Counted from the first letter of the stretch, positions 14,009-22,019 are shown. The stretch is 64,000 nucleotides of DNA from Candidatus Promineifilum breve (GCF_900066015.1 NZ_LN890655.1:1528726-1592725); one strand, 5' to 3'. The notes: generated from the sequence alone by a model not told the origin. A program made the numbers and translations.

Positions 14009-14959
14009 ATGACCCAAAAACTGGCCGTCATCGCCATTGGCGGCAACTCGTTGATCAAGGACAAGAAGCACCAGAGCGTTGAAGACCAGTACGAAGCGGC
14101 CTATGAGACGTCCGGCCACATCGCCAAGATGATCCAGGACGGCTGGAACGTCGCCATCGCCCACGGCAACGGGCCACAGGTCGGCTTCATCCTGCGCCGC
14201 TCCGAACTGGCGTCCCATGAGCTGCACGAAGTGCCGCTCGACGTGTGCGGCGCGGACTCGCAGGGGGCCATCGGCTACGCGCTGCAACAAAGCCTGCAAA
14301 ACCACCTGCGCGATATGGGCATCGACCGGCCCGTGGCGACCGTCGTGACCCAGACCGAAGTCAGCGCCGACGACCCGGCCTTTAAGAACCCCTCCAAGCC
14401 CATCGGCTCGTTCATGGACGAGGACGACGCCATGCGGCGCATCGAGGTGGACGGCTGGGATTGCAACGAGGATGCCGGCCGCGGCTGGCGGCGCGTGGTG
14501 GCCTCCCCCCTGCCCATGCGTATCGTCGAGGAGCCGTCGGTGCGGGCGCTCATCGCCGCCGGCCACATCGTCATCACGGTCGGCGGCGGCGGCATCCCTG
14601 TCGTGGCCGATGAGAACGGCCATCTGCGCGGCATCGCCGCCGTCATCGACAAGGATTTCGCCTCGTCGCTGCTGGCGACGCGCCTGGGGGCGGATACGTT
14701 CATCATCAGCACGGCCGTCGAAAAGGTGGCCCTCAACTTCGGCAAGCCGGAGCAGCGCTGGCTCGACAAGGTGACTTTGGCCGAGGCCAAGCAATACCTG
14801 GCCGAGGGCACCCACTTCGCCAAGGGCAGCATGGCCCCCAAGATTCAGGCCGTTATCAACTTCCTGGAAGCCGGCGGCCAACACGCCATCGTCACTGACC
14901 CGGCGAGTATTCCCCAAGCGCTGGCAGGGAAAACTGGCACACATTTTATGCGCGATTAA
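14009..14959 (+). CDS. arcC: Carbamate kinase
   Basis: 316 residues, the usual length. It interconverts carbamoyl phosphate + ADP with carbamate + ATP; next to carbamoyltransferases it normally runs towards ATP. The amino-acid-kinase fold shows IAIGGNSL (8-15), AHGNGPQVG (51-59), ITVGGGGIPV, AVIDKDFASSLLA and FAKGSMAPKIQA. AAGGAG lies ten bases before the ATG. It is third in line after the two carbamoyltransferases, and its presence is the strongest sign that the set is catabolic and makes ATP. Confidence 0.95.
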   Translation: MTQKLAVIAIGGNSLIKDKKHQSVEDQYEAAYETSGHIAKMIQDGWNVAIAHGNGPQVGFILRRSELASHELHEVPLDVCGADSQGAIGYALQQSLQNHLRDMGIDRPVATVVTQTEVSADDPAFKNPSKPIGSFMDEDDAMRRIEVDGWDCNEDAGRGWRRVVASPLPMRIVEEPSVRALIAAGHIVITVGGGGIPVVADENGHLRGIAAVIDKDFASSLLATRLGADTFIISTAVEKVALNFGKPEQRWLDKVTLAEAKQYLAEGTHFAKGSMAPKIQAVINFLEAGGQHAIVTDPASIPQALAGKTGTHFMRD

Positions 14960-14982
14960 CTGATTATCCAGCTACGCCACGC

Positions 14983-15015
14983 TTGACAGATAAAGAGTGT
15001 CCACTTACATTGTAA
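14983..15015 (+). promoter_or_regulatory. Promoter and operator of the BrnT/BrnA-like operon
   Basis: TTGACA (14983-14988), a 17-bp spacer and TACATT (15006-15011). An odd palindrome TTACA-T-TGTAA (15005-15015) overlaps the -10 element, where a bound antitoxin would block transcription. Confidence 0.6.
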
Positions 15016-15042
15016 TTGGGCATGAGTGATTAGGGTTGCCCG

Positions 15043-15327
15043 ATGAAAATCGATGACTTCATGTGGTTGCCTACGATCGTGGAAAAGCTCGATTCCAAGC
15101 ATGGGGTTTCGCCTGAGGAAGCCGAAGAGGTATTCTTCAATAAGCCCCGTTTCCTCTTCGTTGAAACGGGGTTGCACGCCGACGAAGATGTTTATTCGGC
15201 CAGCGGTCGCACAAACAGCGGCCGCTACATGGTCGTGTTTTTCATCCGTAAGGAGAGCAACACCGCGTTGATCATCAGTGCTCGCGATATGGACCGCAAG
15301 GAGCGTAAGCGATATGAGCGAAAGTAA
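15043..15327 (+). CDS. BrnT-family ribonuclease toxin (DUF497-like)
   Basis: 94 residues. The pattern fits BrnT: an N-terminal helix with VSPEEAEEVF, then YSASGRTNSGRYMVVFF and IISARDMDRKERKRYE, the conserved Arg/Lys-rich end. BrnT cleaves RNA and is held inactive by its BrnA-type partner. The partner overlaps the 3' end by 14 bases, the usual toxin-first order. A close sigma70 promoter with an embedded palindrome precedes it. The upstream gene is arcC on the same strand. Confidence 0.8.
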   Translation: MKIDDFMWLPTIVEKLDSKHGVSPEEAEEVFFNKPRFLFVETGLHADEDVYSASGRTNSGRYMVVFFIRKESNTALIISARDMDRKERKRYERK

Positions 15328-15583
15328 CGATGTGCAGCCGACAAGCATTTCCAAATCGCAATCGTTGGAAGAAATTGCTGAGTTCTGGGACACCCATAGT
15401 CTGGCTGACTACTGGGACCAAACCCATGAGGTCGATTTCGAAGTGCGCGCTCAGCATCGCCGGCGTATCGCCGTGGCTCCAGAGTTGTTTGAAAAGATCG
15501 AACAACAGGCGCGCCTTCGTGGCCTTAACCCTGAGACCTTAGTCAATTTGTGGCTGGCCGAACGGCTTCAAGAAGCCACCTGA
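15314..15583 (+). CDS. BrnA/CopG-like antitoxin
   Basis: 89 residues from the ATG at 15314, which overlaps the toxin gene. The middle motif LEEIAEFWDTHSLADYWDQT is typical of the antitoxin family paired with BrnT-like toxins. The C-terminal VAPELFEKIEQQARLRGLNPETLV is a ribbon-helix-helix-like DNA-binding end. It should neutralise the toxin and repress their shared promoter via the 15005-15015 palindrome. No strong Shine-Dalgarno is seen, consistent with translational coupling. Confidence 0.8.
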   Translation: MSESNDVQPTSISKSQSLEEIAEFWDTHSLADYWDQTHEVDFEVRAQHRRRIAVAPELFEKIEQQARLRGLNPETLVNLWLAERLQEAT

Positions 15584-15588
15584 AACTT

Positions 15589-16848
15589 ATGATGAATCAT
15601 GTATTGCATCTAAAAAGCCTACTCAGCGGCCGAACCTTCCGGCCGGACGAGATCGATTACGTCGACCCGGAGTTCGGGCCGGACGGCATCGTCGACGTCG
15701 TCTACGATTACGACGCCATCAAGCGCGCGATCAGCCGCGAAAGCCTGCGCGACAACCGCGACGCCTCCATCTGGCGCTACAAGCCGTTGCTGCCCGTCCG
15801 GCCGGACGCGCCGGTGCCGCCGCTGCAAATCGGCTGGACGCCGCTCTACCCCGCGCCGCGGCTGGGGGCCTTGCTGGGCCTGCGCCAGGTGTGGGTGAAG
15901 GACGACGGCCGCAACCCGACCGCCTCCTTCAAGGATCGGGCCAGCGCCATCGCCGTGGTCAAGGCCCAGGAGCGCGGGGCGGAGATCATCACCACGGCCA
16001 GCACCGGCAACGCTGCCGCCGCCCTCAGCGGCATCTGCGCCAGCGTCGGCCAGGCCAACGTCATCTTCGTGCCGGAGAAAGCGCCGCCGGCCAAGGTCGC
16101 CCAACTGCTGGCCTATGGGGCCACGGTGATGCTGGTGCGCGGCACGTATGACGACGCCTTCGAGTTGTGCCTACAGGCCTCCGACGCCTACGGCTGGTAC
16201 AACCGCAACACCGGCTTCAACCCATACATGAGCGAGGGCAAGAAGACGGCCACGCTGGAAATCTGCGAGCAACTGGGCTGGCAGGCCCCCGACCGCATCT
16301 TCGTCAGTGTCGGCGACGGCTGCATCATCGGCGGGCTGCACAAGGGGCTGAAGGACCTGATGGCCCTGGGCTGGATCGAGCGGATGCCCAAGCTGATGGG
16401 CGTCCAGGCCGCGGGCAGCAACTATCTGGCCGAGGCCTGGGAGCGGGGCGAGGACGTGCTGACCAAGCCGCCCATCGACGCCCAGACCGTGGCCGATAGC
16501 ATCAGCGCCGGGCTGCCCCGCGACCGGCTGAAGGCGATGGCCGCGGTGAAGGAAACGGGCGGCGCTTACGTCACCGTCAGCGACGACGAAATCCTGACCG
16601 CCATCCCGGCGCTGGCCCGCGGCTGCGGCGTGTTCGCCGAGCCGGCCGGGGCCACGGCTTATGCCGGGTTGGTCAAGGCGGTCGAGCAGGGGTTGGTGTC
16701 GGCCGACGAGCGCATCGTTGTTCTGAACACCGGCAGCGGCCTGAAAGACGTGGCCGGAGCCATGAAGGGCGTCGAACGGGCCGGCACGCAGGCCTATCGC
16801 GTTGACGCCGATTTGGAAGATTTGAAACGGGTGATGGCGACGATTTGA
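15589..16848 (+). CDS. thrC: Threonine synthase
   Basis: 419 residues. PLP-dependent fold-type-II enzyme converting O-phosphohomoserine to threonine. WTPLYPAPRLGALLGLRQVW leads into the PLP-Lys site NPTASFKDRASA; the TASTGNAAAAL loop binds substrate, and GDGCIIGG with NTGSGLKD binds the cofactor phosphate. Diaminopropionate ammonia-lyase (YgeX), which often accompanies YgeW, was considered because of the YgeW-like gene 2 kb upstream, but the TASFKDR and overall pattern are those of ThrC. The start is six bases after the antitoxin stop; no clear Shine-Dalgarno is present, and the adjacent ATG codons at 15589 and 15592 are equivalent. Confidence 0.88.
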   Translation: MMNHVLHLKSLLSGRTFRPDEIDYVDPEFGPDGIVDVVYDYDAIKRAISRESLRDNRDASIWRYKPLLPVRPDAPVPPLQIGWTPLYPAPRLGALLGLRQVWVKDDGRNPTASFKDRASAIAVVKAQERGAEIITTASTGNAAAALSGICASVGQANVIFVPEKAPPAKVAQLLAYGATVMLVRGTYDDAFELCLQASDAYGWYNRNTGFNPYMSEGKKTATLEICEQLGWQAPDRIFVSVGDGCIIGGLHKGLKDLMALGWIERMPKLMGVQAAGSNYLAEAWERGEDVLTKPPIDAQTVADSISAGLPRDRLKAMAAVKETGGAYVTVSDDEILTAIPALARGCGVFAEPAGATAYAGLVKAVEQGLVSADERIVVLNTGSGLKDVAGAMKGVERAGTQAYRVDADLEDLKRVMATI

Positions 16849-16850
16849 TT

Positions 16851-16923
16851 GTAGGGCGGGTTGGCAACCCGCCCGCCCCACAGTAACTTCGGATACACAG
16901 GGCGGGTTACCAACCCGCCCTAC
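16851..16923. repeat. GTAGGGCGGGTTGG / AACCCGCCC palindromic repeat
   Basis: Two hairpin units with arms GGGCGGGTT and AACCCGCCC, head to tail, lie between the convergent ends of thrC and a membrane-protein gene, whose stop codon is inside it. Relatives are at 24438-24450 (single arm) and 62683-62756 (GGGCGGGAT variant). It could serve as a bidirectional transcription barrier. Confidence 0.75.
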
Positions 16924-17387
16924 TCTTTAGGCTGTACCGCCCCCACCGCCAACGTAAACACGATCAACAATCCCGCCGCCACCCGCGAATCATAGAAGCT
17001 AAGCGTATTGAACGGCACGCCCAGGGCCAGCGCCCAGACGACAAAGGCAAACGTGGAAACGAAAATCTGCGTCCATGCCGGTTGCAGGCGCGGCGCGCGG
17101 GTCTGCTGGTAGGTCCAGAAGAAGGTGACCACCGTCAGCGCCGCCCACATGATCCACAGGATGTTGGTCGTGCGCAGGTCGTTGCTGACCGCCCCCGGCG
17201 AGACGCCAAATAAGCCCAGGATGGCCGTCCAGCCGGCCACGATGTCGCCGGGGATGTTCTTGATGACCCGATCCCAGAAGCCGTCAATGCGCTGCACACC
17301 GACGGCCGGCGCGGCTTCTAGTGATTCCAGTGAACCGGTGCCCTTGGCGCTCCGCAGCGTGTCGGGCGTGATGATGCGACGTCCCAT
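16920..17387 (-). CDS. Small four-segment membrane protein, unknown function
   Basis: 155 residues. A soluble N-terminal 44 residues is followed by hydrophobic segments at about 45-62, 75-93, 107-126 and 135-151. No known motif. AGGAG seven bases before the ATG supports the start. It is downstream of the EAD-protease cluster on the same strand but separated by a 17435-17525 repeat, so membership of that operon is uncertain. Confidence 0.65.
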   Translation of the reverse strand: MGRRIITPDTLRSAKGTGSLESLEAAPAVGVQRIDGFWDRVIKNIPGDIVAGWTAILGLFGVSPGAVSNDLRTTNILWIMWAALTVVTFFWTYQQTRAPRLQPAWTQIFVSTFAFVVWALALGVPFNTLSFYDSRVAAGLLIVFTLAVGAVQPKE

Positions 17388-17434
17388 GGTACTTCTCCTG
17401 TCGATTAGTTGACGACCGGCTGCCGGCCATTCGG

Positions 17435-17525
17435 GCTAGTTTTAACGCAAGGACGCAAGGACGCAAAGACACCAAGATGTAAAAATATTGTTTCCTCCTT
17501 TGCGTCTTTGCGCCTTTGGGTTAAT
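17435..17525. repeat. ACGCAAGG/ACGCAAAG repeat with inverted TTTGCGTC arm
   Basis: The left arm has three ACGCAAGGA/AAGA words; the right arm has the inverted TTTGCGTCTTTGCGCC. An AT-rich loop separates them. It sits between the EAD-protease gene and the small membrane-protein gene. Confidence 0.8.
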
Positions 17526-17533
17526 GATTGCCG

Positions 17534-18781
17534 TCATTTGCGCGGCAAATACTTCTCAATTTTTGGCAAGATAGCCCGCATGGGGATGCCTTCATTGTAT
17601 TTGATGTGGCCCTTCAGCAGCTTTTGCAGGTTGGCCGAGGCGTCAAACGGCGGGTGCGCGCCGCCACTATGATGCAGGGCAACCACCTCCCAACGCTGGT
17701 TGAAGACCGGCGAACCGGATGACCCCGGCTCGGTGTCGGCCAGGTAGTGCACGCGGTTGTCGCTCATGTCGGCCACCACGTAGTTCTGGGTCAGCACAAC
17801 CTTTTGCGGGCTGCCGCTGGGGTGTTGGATAATGTTGACCTGCTCCTGTTCAATGATCTTGGCCGGTGAGATCAGCAAATACCCCCGATGTTTGCCGCGC
17901 CGGAGCAAATCCAGATAGCCTAGACCCTCATCCTCCGGCCCCATCTTGCGATCAGGCTCGCCCAGCGGCTCGCCCTTCACCTTAACCAGGGCGAAATCCA
18001 GCTCCTCGTCCGGGCTGCCCACGTAGAAGTCGGGCACGAACTCAAAATCGCGCCCCTTGGACACGATGCCGTCAGCGTTGCTGTGATAATCGAAGCGGAT
18101 CACGGCCCTTTCCAATTTCTCTTTCGACTCGAAGACGTGGTAGTTGGTCAGGATGAGGTTCGGCGCGACGAGGAAGCCGGTACCGAGGGCTGTGCCGAGC
18201 GGCCGTTCGATACGGCCGACGGCCTGGGCGCTGTAGATGGCCCCGGCCAGCCGATCGGTATCGATAAAATTAGGTTCCTTGCCGATCACTCGCTCCAGCG
18301 CCTCTTGGTTGACCGCCACCGGCGTGAAACTGGGTTCAGCCACCGGGGCGGGCGGCTCGGTCGGCGGCAGCAAGTCCGGGTCTACCTGACGCACCGGTTG
18401 CACGTCGAGGCTATAGGTCCTGCGTAATTCATCCAGGTATTTCGTGTCGGCGATCAACTGGTACTTCACCAATAGCCCGGCCAGAAACTGGGCGTCATCC
18501 TGGGCTAAATCCGGTTCGGTCAGCGCTAAGCTGACCAGCGCCCCCAGGGCGTGGTAGTTCGGCTGGTTGGGCAGCATGCCGTAGGGTTCCAGCTTGCCGA
18601 CGAGCACCCCAGCCAGCGTAATAGGCGCCGCGTCTAGATTAGTGCCTGGCACGAAGCGCCGCAGTCCGGCGCGGTCGAGCCAGCCGAAGCGGGCGGCCGC
18701 CCCCATGGTCATTTCGTTCAGATTGGCGATAATCCGGGCCAGTTTTTGCCGGTCGGGCAAGCTCAAAAATTGTTCTGCCAT
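17534..18781 (-). CDS. EAD1-like domain fused to trypsin-like serine protease, intact triad
   Basis: 415 residues. Residues 8-112 form an all-helical module resembling EAD1, an effector-associated adaptor: DRAGLRRF, a hydrophobic-Gly pattern, HALGALVSLAL. A Pro-rich linker (135-155) leads to a chymotrypsin-fold protease: GTGFLV, His215 (TNYHV), Asp262 (LDFALVKV) and Ser355 in GSSGSPVF. All three catalytic residues are present. EAD-trypsin proteins are known as effectors in NTPase-regulated conflict systems. No signal peptide, so it acts in the cytoplasm. The start has GGAGGG six bases upstream. It is third in a cluster with a protease-free EAD protein and a catalytically altered paralogue. 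Confidence 0.85.
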   Translation of the reverse strand: MAEQFLSLPDRQKLARIIANLNEMTMGAAARFGWLDRAGLRRFVPGTNLDAAPITLAGVLVGKLEPYGMLPNQPNYHALGALVSLALTEPDLAQDDAQFLAGLLVKYQLIADTKYLDELRRTYSLDVQPVRQVDPDLLPPTEPPAPVAEPSFTPVAVNQEALERVIGKEPNFIDTDRLAGAIYSAQAVGRIERPLGTALGTGFLVAPNLILTNYHVFESKEKLERAVIRFDYHSNADGIVSKGRDFEFVPDFYVGSPDEELDFALVKVKGEPLGEPDRKMGPEDEGLGYLDLLRRGKHRGYLLISPAKIIEQEQVNIIQHPSGSPQKVVLTQNYVVADMSDNRVHYLADTEPGSSGSPVFNQRWEVVALHHSGGAHPPFDASANLQKLLKGHIKYNEGIPMRAILPKIEKYLPRK

Positions 18782-18817
18782 GATTTTCCCTCCAAATGGA
18801 ATGGCGTGGTGGAACTG

Positions 18818-19438
18818 TTACTCAATTTTGATCGCATTCTTGGCGGCGATGGCGGTGATGACGCTTTTGTCGGCCGGCGGCAGCGCCGGGTCGGCGGCGA
18901 TGTAGGCCAGCAGGCGGCCGATAGCGGTATCGCCCGGCTCGATCTCGCCGTACTCATTCACCTTGGCCAGAAGGCTCGACGCTACGGCGTAGGCGTTACC
19001 ATTTAGATCGAGGTGGATGACACGCGATAGTCCCGCATTGTAGAGTAGGGACTGGCGGCCGTCAGGGGTTTGGAATAATGTGTGGGCAGCCAGGATGGGG
19101 CCTAGCTTCTGTATATCTCGAAAGTCCACCTTTGGGCCGCGGGCGGGCGGCTCTGGGCCAGTTATACCGGCGGTTAAAGGGGGTGTCACACCGCCAAAGA
19201 CCGCTTCCCAATCCAGATCCGGCCGTTCTACCGGCCCTTTCTGTCGCAACTCATCCATGAGGCTGCGACGGTTCAGATATAAGGCCAGTTCGCGTGCCTT
19301 AGCACTTCTTGTGTTACCGCTGATGTCATCAAAGTTAACCCCGAGGGAAAAGGCCAGATCCTCCAGTTCATTGTTATCAAAACGTTCAACGAACAGTTTG
19401 ACGAGCGCTTTAACTACTTCGAGAGAGACTGTAGACAT
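18818..19438 (-). CDS. Two-module EAD protein without effector (adaptor)
   Basis: 206 residues. The N-terminal module (about 1-75: VERFDNNELEDLAFSLGV, ARELALYLNR) matches the EAD7-like N-terminus of the next gene upstream. The C-terminal module (about 105-203: LDLNGNAYAVASSLLAKV, AIGRLLAYI) is an EAD1/EAD2-like helical domain related to the N-terminus of the downstream protease. There is no catalytic domain. It therefore has the parts to bridge both proteases by like-with-like contacts. AGGAGG six bases before the ATG at 19438 fixes the start. It lies 61 bases after the upstream gene and 36 before the downstream one. Confidence 0.8.
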   Translation of the reverse strand: MSTVSLEVVKALVKLFVERFDNNELEDLAFSLGVNFDDISGNTRSAKARELALYLNRRSLMDELRQKGPVERPDLDWEAVFGGVTPPLTAGITGPEPPARGPKVDFRDIQKLGPILAAHTLFQTPDGRQSLLYNAGLSRVIHLDLNGNAYAVASSLLAKVNEYGEIEPGDTAIGRLLAYIAADPALPPADKSVITAIAAKNAIKIE

Positions 19439-19499
19439 AGATAACCTCCTGTATATATCATCCCTATTTCTAAGAGTCGAGAGAAGTCGCTCATGAAAT

Positions 19500-20996
19500 T
19501 TAACTTCTAGGCAGCCATTTTTCGATCTTCGGGAGTATTGCTCGCATTGGGATACCCTCACCGAACCGATACATCTCAAGTTTTTGAGTGTCGGCCGAGT
19601 CCTTCAGAGGCGGATGAGCTCCTCCGCTATGATGTAGAGCCACCACTTCCCACCGTCGATTTAGCACAGGTGAGCCTGCCGAACCCGGTTGAGTAATGGC
19701 TAGATAATGTACTCGATTGCCCTTCATATCATTTAAGACATAATTCTCTGTCATCATTGCTTTTTGCGGGCCTCCATTAGGATGCTGGATTATGTTAATA
19801 CGTTCAAATTCGACAATCTTGCTGGGCGAGACGAGCAGATAGCCGCGATGACGGCCACGGCGCAGTAATTCCAGATAATTCTGGCCCTCATCTTCCGACC
19901 GCATTCTCCGTTCAGCTAGCGGCTCGCCCTTCACCCTGACGAGAGCGAAGTCCAATTCCGTATCAGGACTGCCAACATAGAAGTCGGGCATCAATTCGAA
20001 TACGCGTCCCTGTGTCACAACGCCATCAGCGTTAGCTTGATAGTCAAAACGGATGACAGCTGACTCCAACATATCTTTAGATTTCAAGACGTGGTAGGCA
20101 GTCAGGAGTAAATCCGGACCAACTAGGAAACCAGTGCCGTGGGCGCGGCCGCGCGGTAGCTCGATGCGGCCGACAGCTTGAGCACTATAGATGGCCCCAG
20201 CCAGCAAATCGATATCGAGAAGGTTATCTTCAGAGGAACGGATCAATACCTTCGAAACTGGGGACTCATCTTTTATCACCGCCGGAGCCTCCGTCGATAG
20301 CCTAGCCAAATCTTTAGCTGTGACAGGAGGCGGTAGCAAGGATGGATCAATATGGCGGACAGGCGTCACGTCTATGCTGTACGTTGTGGTCAGTCCATCT
20401 AGATAAGCCGGGTCGGATATCAGTTGATATTTTACCAGAAGCTCGGCGAGAATACGTGCGTCATCGGTTGTTGTATCGGGTAGTTGAAGGATATAGTTAA
20501 TCAACGCTCCAAGAGCATGGAAACTCGGTTGTCCGGGCAATATTCCCAACGGTTCCAGATCTGATACGATGCTATAGGCTAGAGATAAGGGTGCACCAGC
20601 CAGATCGATAAACTTTAGCCGTTCTCGCAAACCTGCTCTATCCATGAGACCATAGCGGGCACTAGGTCCCATCTGCATATCGTAATTATTAGCGAGAATG
20701 TCAACCAACCTACTGCGGTCGTCGTCAGAGAGCAATTCTCTTGAGACATGTTCAGTTAATAACGCTTGCCATTCAATCTCGGGGCGTTCCTTAGGTCCTA
20801 CCTCTGCAATAAGCTTTGCTACCCATTCGTGCCTGACAACATAGGCAGCAAGCTCTCTCGCCTTACCTTTTGTTGTATCCTCTCCCAAGTCCTTGATATT
20901 CATGCCCAGCGCAAAAGCAAGGTCAGCTAACTCGTCATCGCTAAATCTGTCGATGAAGAGGTTGCGCAACTCTACGGTCAAACTTTTTGAAGGCAT
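19500..20996 (-). CDS. EAD7-EAD1-trypsin fusion with catalytic Ser replaced by Ala (pseudoprotease)
   Basis: 498 residues. EAD7-like module at 5-80, EAD1-like module at 92-195, linker, then trypsin-like domain from about 262. It is clearly paralogous to the downstream EAD1-trypsin over some 400 residues. His302 (TAYHV) and Asp349 (LDFALVRV) are kept, but the GDSGG-equivalent reads GSAGSP: position 195 of chymotrypsin numbering is Ala440 (codon GCA), where the paralogue has Ser (TCC). It is probably proteolytically dead. The gene is visibly less GC-rich than its paralogue. GAGGAG eight bases before the ATG at 20996 supports the start. It is first in the cluster. Confidence 0.85.
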   Translation of the reverse strand: MPSKSLTVELRNLFIDRFSDDELADLAFALGMNIKDLGEDTTKGKARELAAYVVRHEWVAKLIAEVGPKERPEIEWQALLTEHVSRELLSDDDRSRLVDILANNYDMQMGPSARYGLMDRAGLRERLKFIDLAGAPLSLAYSIVSDLEPLGILPGQPSFHALGALINYILQLPDTTTDDARILAELLVKYQLISDPAYLDGLTTTYSIDVTPVRHIDPSLLPPPVTAKDLARLSTEAPAVIKDESPVSKVLIRSSEDNLLDIDLLAGAIYSAQAVGRIELPRGRAHGTGFLVGPDLLLTAYHVLKSKDMLESAVIRFDYQANADGVVTQGRVFELMPDFYVGSPDTELDFALVRVKGEPLAERRMRSEDEGQNYLELLRRGRHRGYLLVSPSKIVEFERINIIQHPNGGPQKAMMTENYVLNDMKGNRVHYLAITQPGSAGSPVLNRRWEVVALHHSGGAHPPLKDSADTQKLEMYRFGEGIPMRAILPKIEKWLPRS

Positions 20997-21112
20997 TATT
21001 AGATCTCCTCTACTCTGACCGAGACAATCAAATGGCAATTATTACCTTGCAATATAGTAACATAAGGTTATATGCTTCTCCAACTGTGCGAGGATAAGAA
21101 TGTCGTATGCTC

Positions 21113-21143
21113 TTGTGATTTTTGGCACAAATGTTGCTACACT
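21113..21143 (+). promoter_or_regulatory. Putative promoter of the ABC exporter operon
   Basis: TTGTGA (21113-21118), a 19-bp spacer, then TACACT (21138-21143), only eight bases before the ATG at 21152. No Shine-Dalgarno intervenes, so the message would be leaderless or nearly so. Confidence 0.4.
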
Positions 21144-21151
21144 TTTAGCCT

Positions 21152-21946
21152 ATGAGCAGCAACAACGGCCGCCAAGAATCCATCGTCCAGGTGCGCAACG
21201 TCATCAAGCGTTTCCCCGTGGGCGATGGCGAAGTGACTGTCCTGCGCGGCGTCTCGCTCGACATCACGCCGGGCGAGTTCGTCGCTCTGGTCGGCCCGTC
21301 GGGCAACGGCAAATCGACATTGCTCAACATGATCACTGGCATCGACCACCCCAGCGAGGGCGAGGTCATCGTCACCGGCCAGTCCGTCCACACGATGAGC
21401 GAAAACGAGCTATCCGTCTGGCGCGGCGAGCATCTGGGCATCATCTTCCAATTCTTTCAACTGTTGCCCGCCCTCAGCCTGGTCAAGAACGTCATGTTGC
21501 CGATGGACCTGGTGAAGAAAGTGCCGCGGCGCGAGCGCCAGGAGCGGGCCATGGAACTACTGGAGATGGTCAGCCTGACCGATCAGGCCCACAAGTTGCC
21601 CAGCCAGGTCTCGGGCGGCCAGCAGCAACGCGCGGCCATCGCCAGGGCATTAGCCAACGACCCGCCGCTGCTGGTGGCCGACGAGCCGACGGGCAATCTG
21701 GACTCGTCCACGTCGGAAGATATTTTCCAGCTATTCCTGAGTCTGGTGGCGCGGGGCAAAACGATGGTGATGGTCACCCACAGCCTCGATCTGGCCGTGC
21801 GCGGCTCGCGGGTGGTGGAGATTCGCGACGGTCGCATCACCAACGACGTGCCCGCCGCCCAGCACCCCCGCGCCCGCGCCCGCAATGGCGCGCAGGCAGT
21901 GGTCAGTGGACAGTGGGCAGCAGACAGCCAACCGGTCAATCACTAA
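21152..21946 (+). CDS. ABC transporter ATP-binding protein, LolD/MacB type
   Basis: 264 residues. Walker A GPSGNGKST (48-56), Q-loop FQFFQLLPALS, signature VSGGQQQR (153-160), Walker B LLVADEPTG (173-181) and H-loop VTHS are all present. The next gene is an FtsX-like permease, as expected for this type, which extrudes lipoproteins, peptides or other substrates from the membrane. The C-terminal 15 or so residues (AVVSGQWAADSQ) are translated from a 7-bp AGTGGTC-type repeat rather than from conserved sequence. No Shine-Dalgarno; see the promoter entry. Confidence 0.93.
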   Translation: MSSNNGRQESIVQVRNVIKRFPVGDGEVTVLRGVSLDITPGEFVALVGPSGNGKSTLLNMITGIDHPSEGEVIVTGQSVHTMSENELSVWRGEHLGIIFQFFQLLPALSLVKNVMLPMDLVKKVPRRERQERAMELLEMVSLTDQAHKLPSQVSGGQQQRAAIARALANDPPLLVADEPTGNLDSSTSEDIFQLFLSLVARGKTMVMVTHSLDLAVRGSRVVEIRDGRITNDVPAAQHPRARARNGAQAVVSGQWAADSQPVNH

Positions 21947-22011
21947 TCACCCTGCCCCCGCCCGTCACCCGTCACATCATTCCTAATTCCTAATTCCTAA
22001 TTCATAATTTC
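21896..22011. repeat. Two 7-bp repeat families, AGTGGTC then TAATTCC
   Basis: An AGTGGTC/AGTGGAC/AGTGGGC run at 21896-21920 is inside the 3' end of the ABC ATPase gene. A TAATTCC run (three full 7-mers, then TAATTCA) at 21979-22011 ends just before the permease start codon, where a Shine-Dalgarno would be expected. TAATTCG relatives are at 26322-26355. Confidence 0.8.
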
Positions 22012-22019
22012 TTATTACT

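Noticed and set aside
15589..16848. Diaminopropionate ammonia-lyase (YgeX) completing a YgeW-YgeX set
   Set aside because: The PLP-Lys context and overall pattern are those of threonine synthase.
17388..21151. Prophage or insertion sequence around the EAD cluster
   Set aside because: No integrase, transposase, terminal inverted repeats or phage structural genes are seen.
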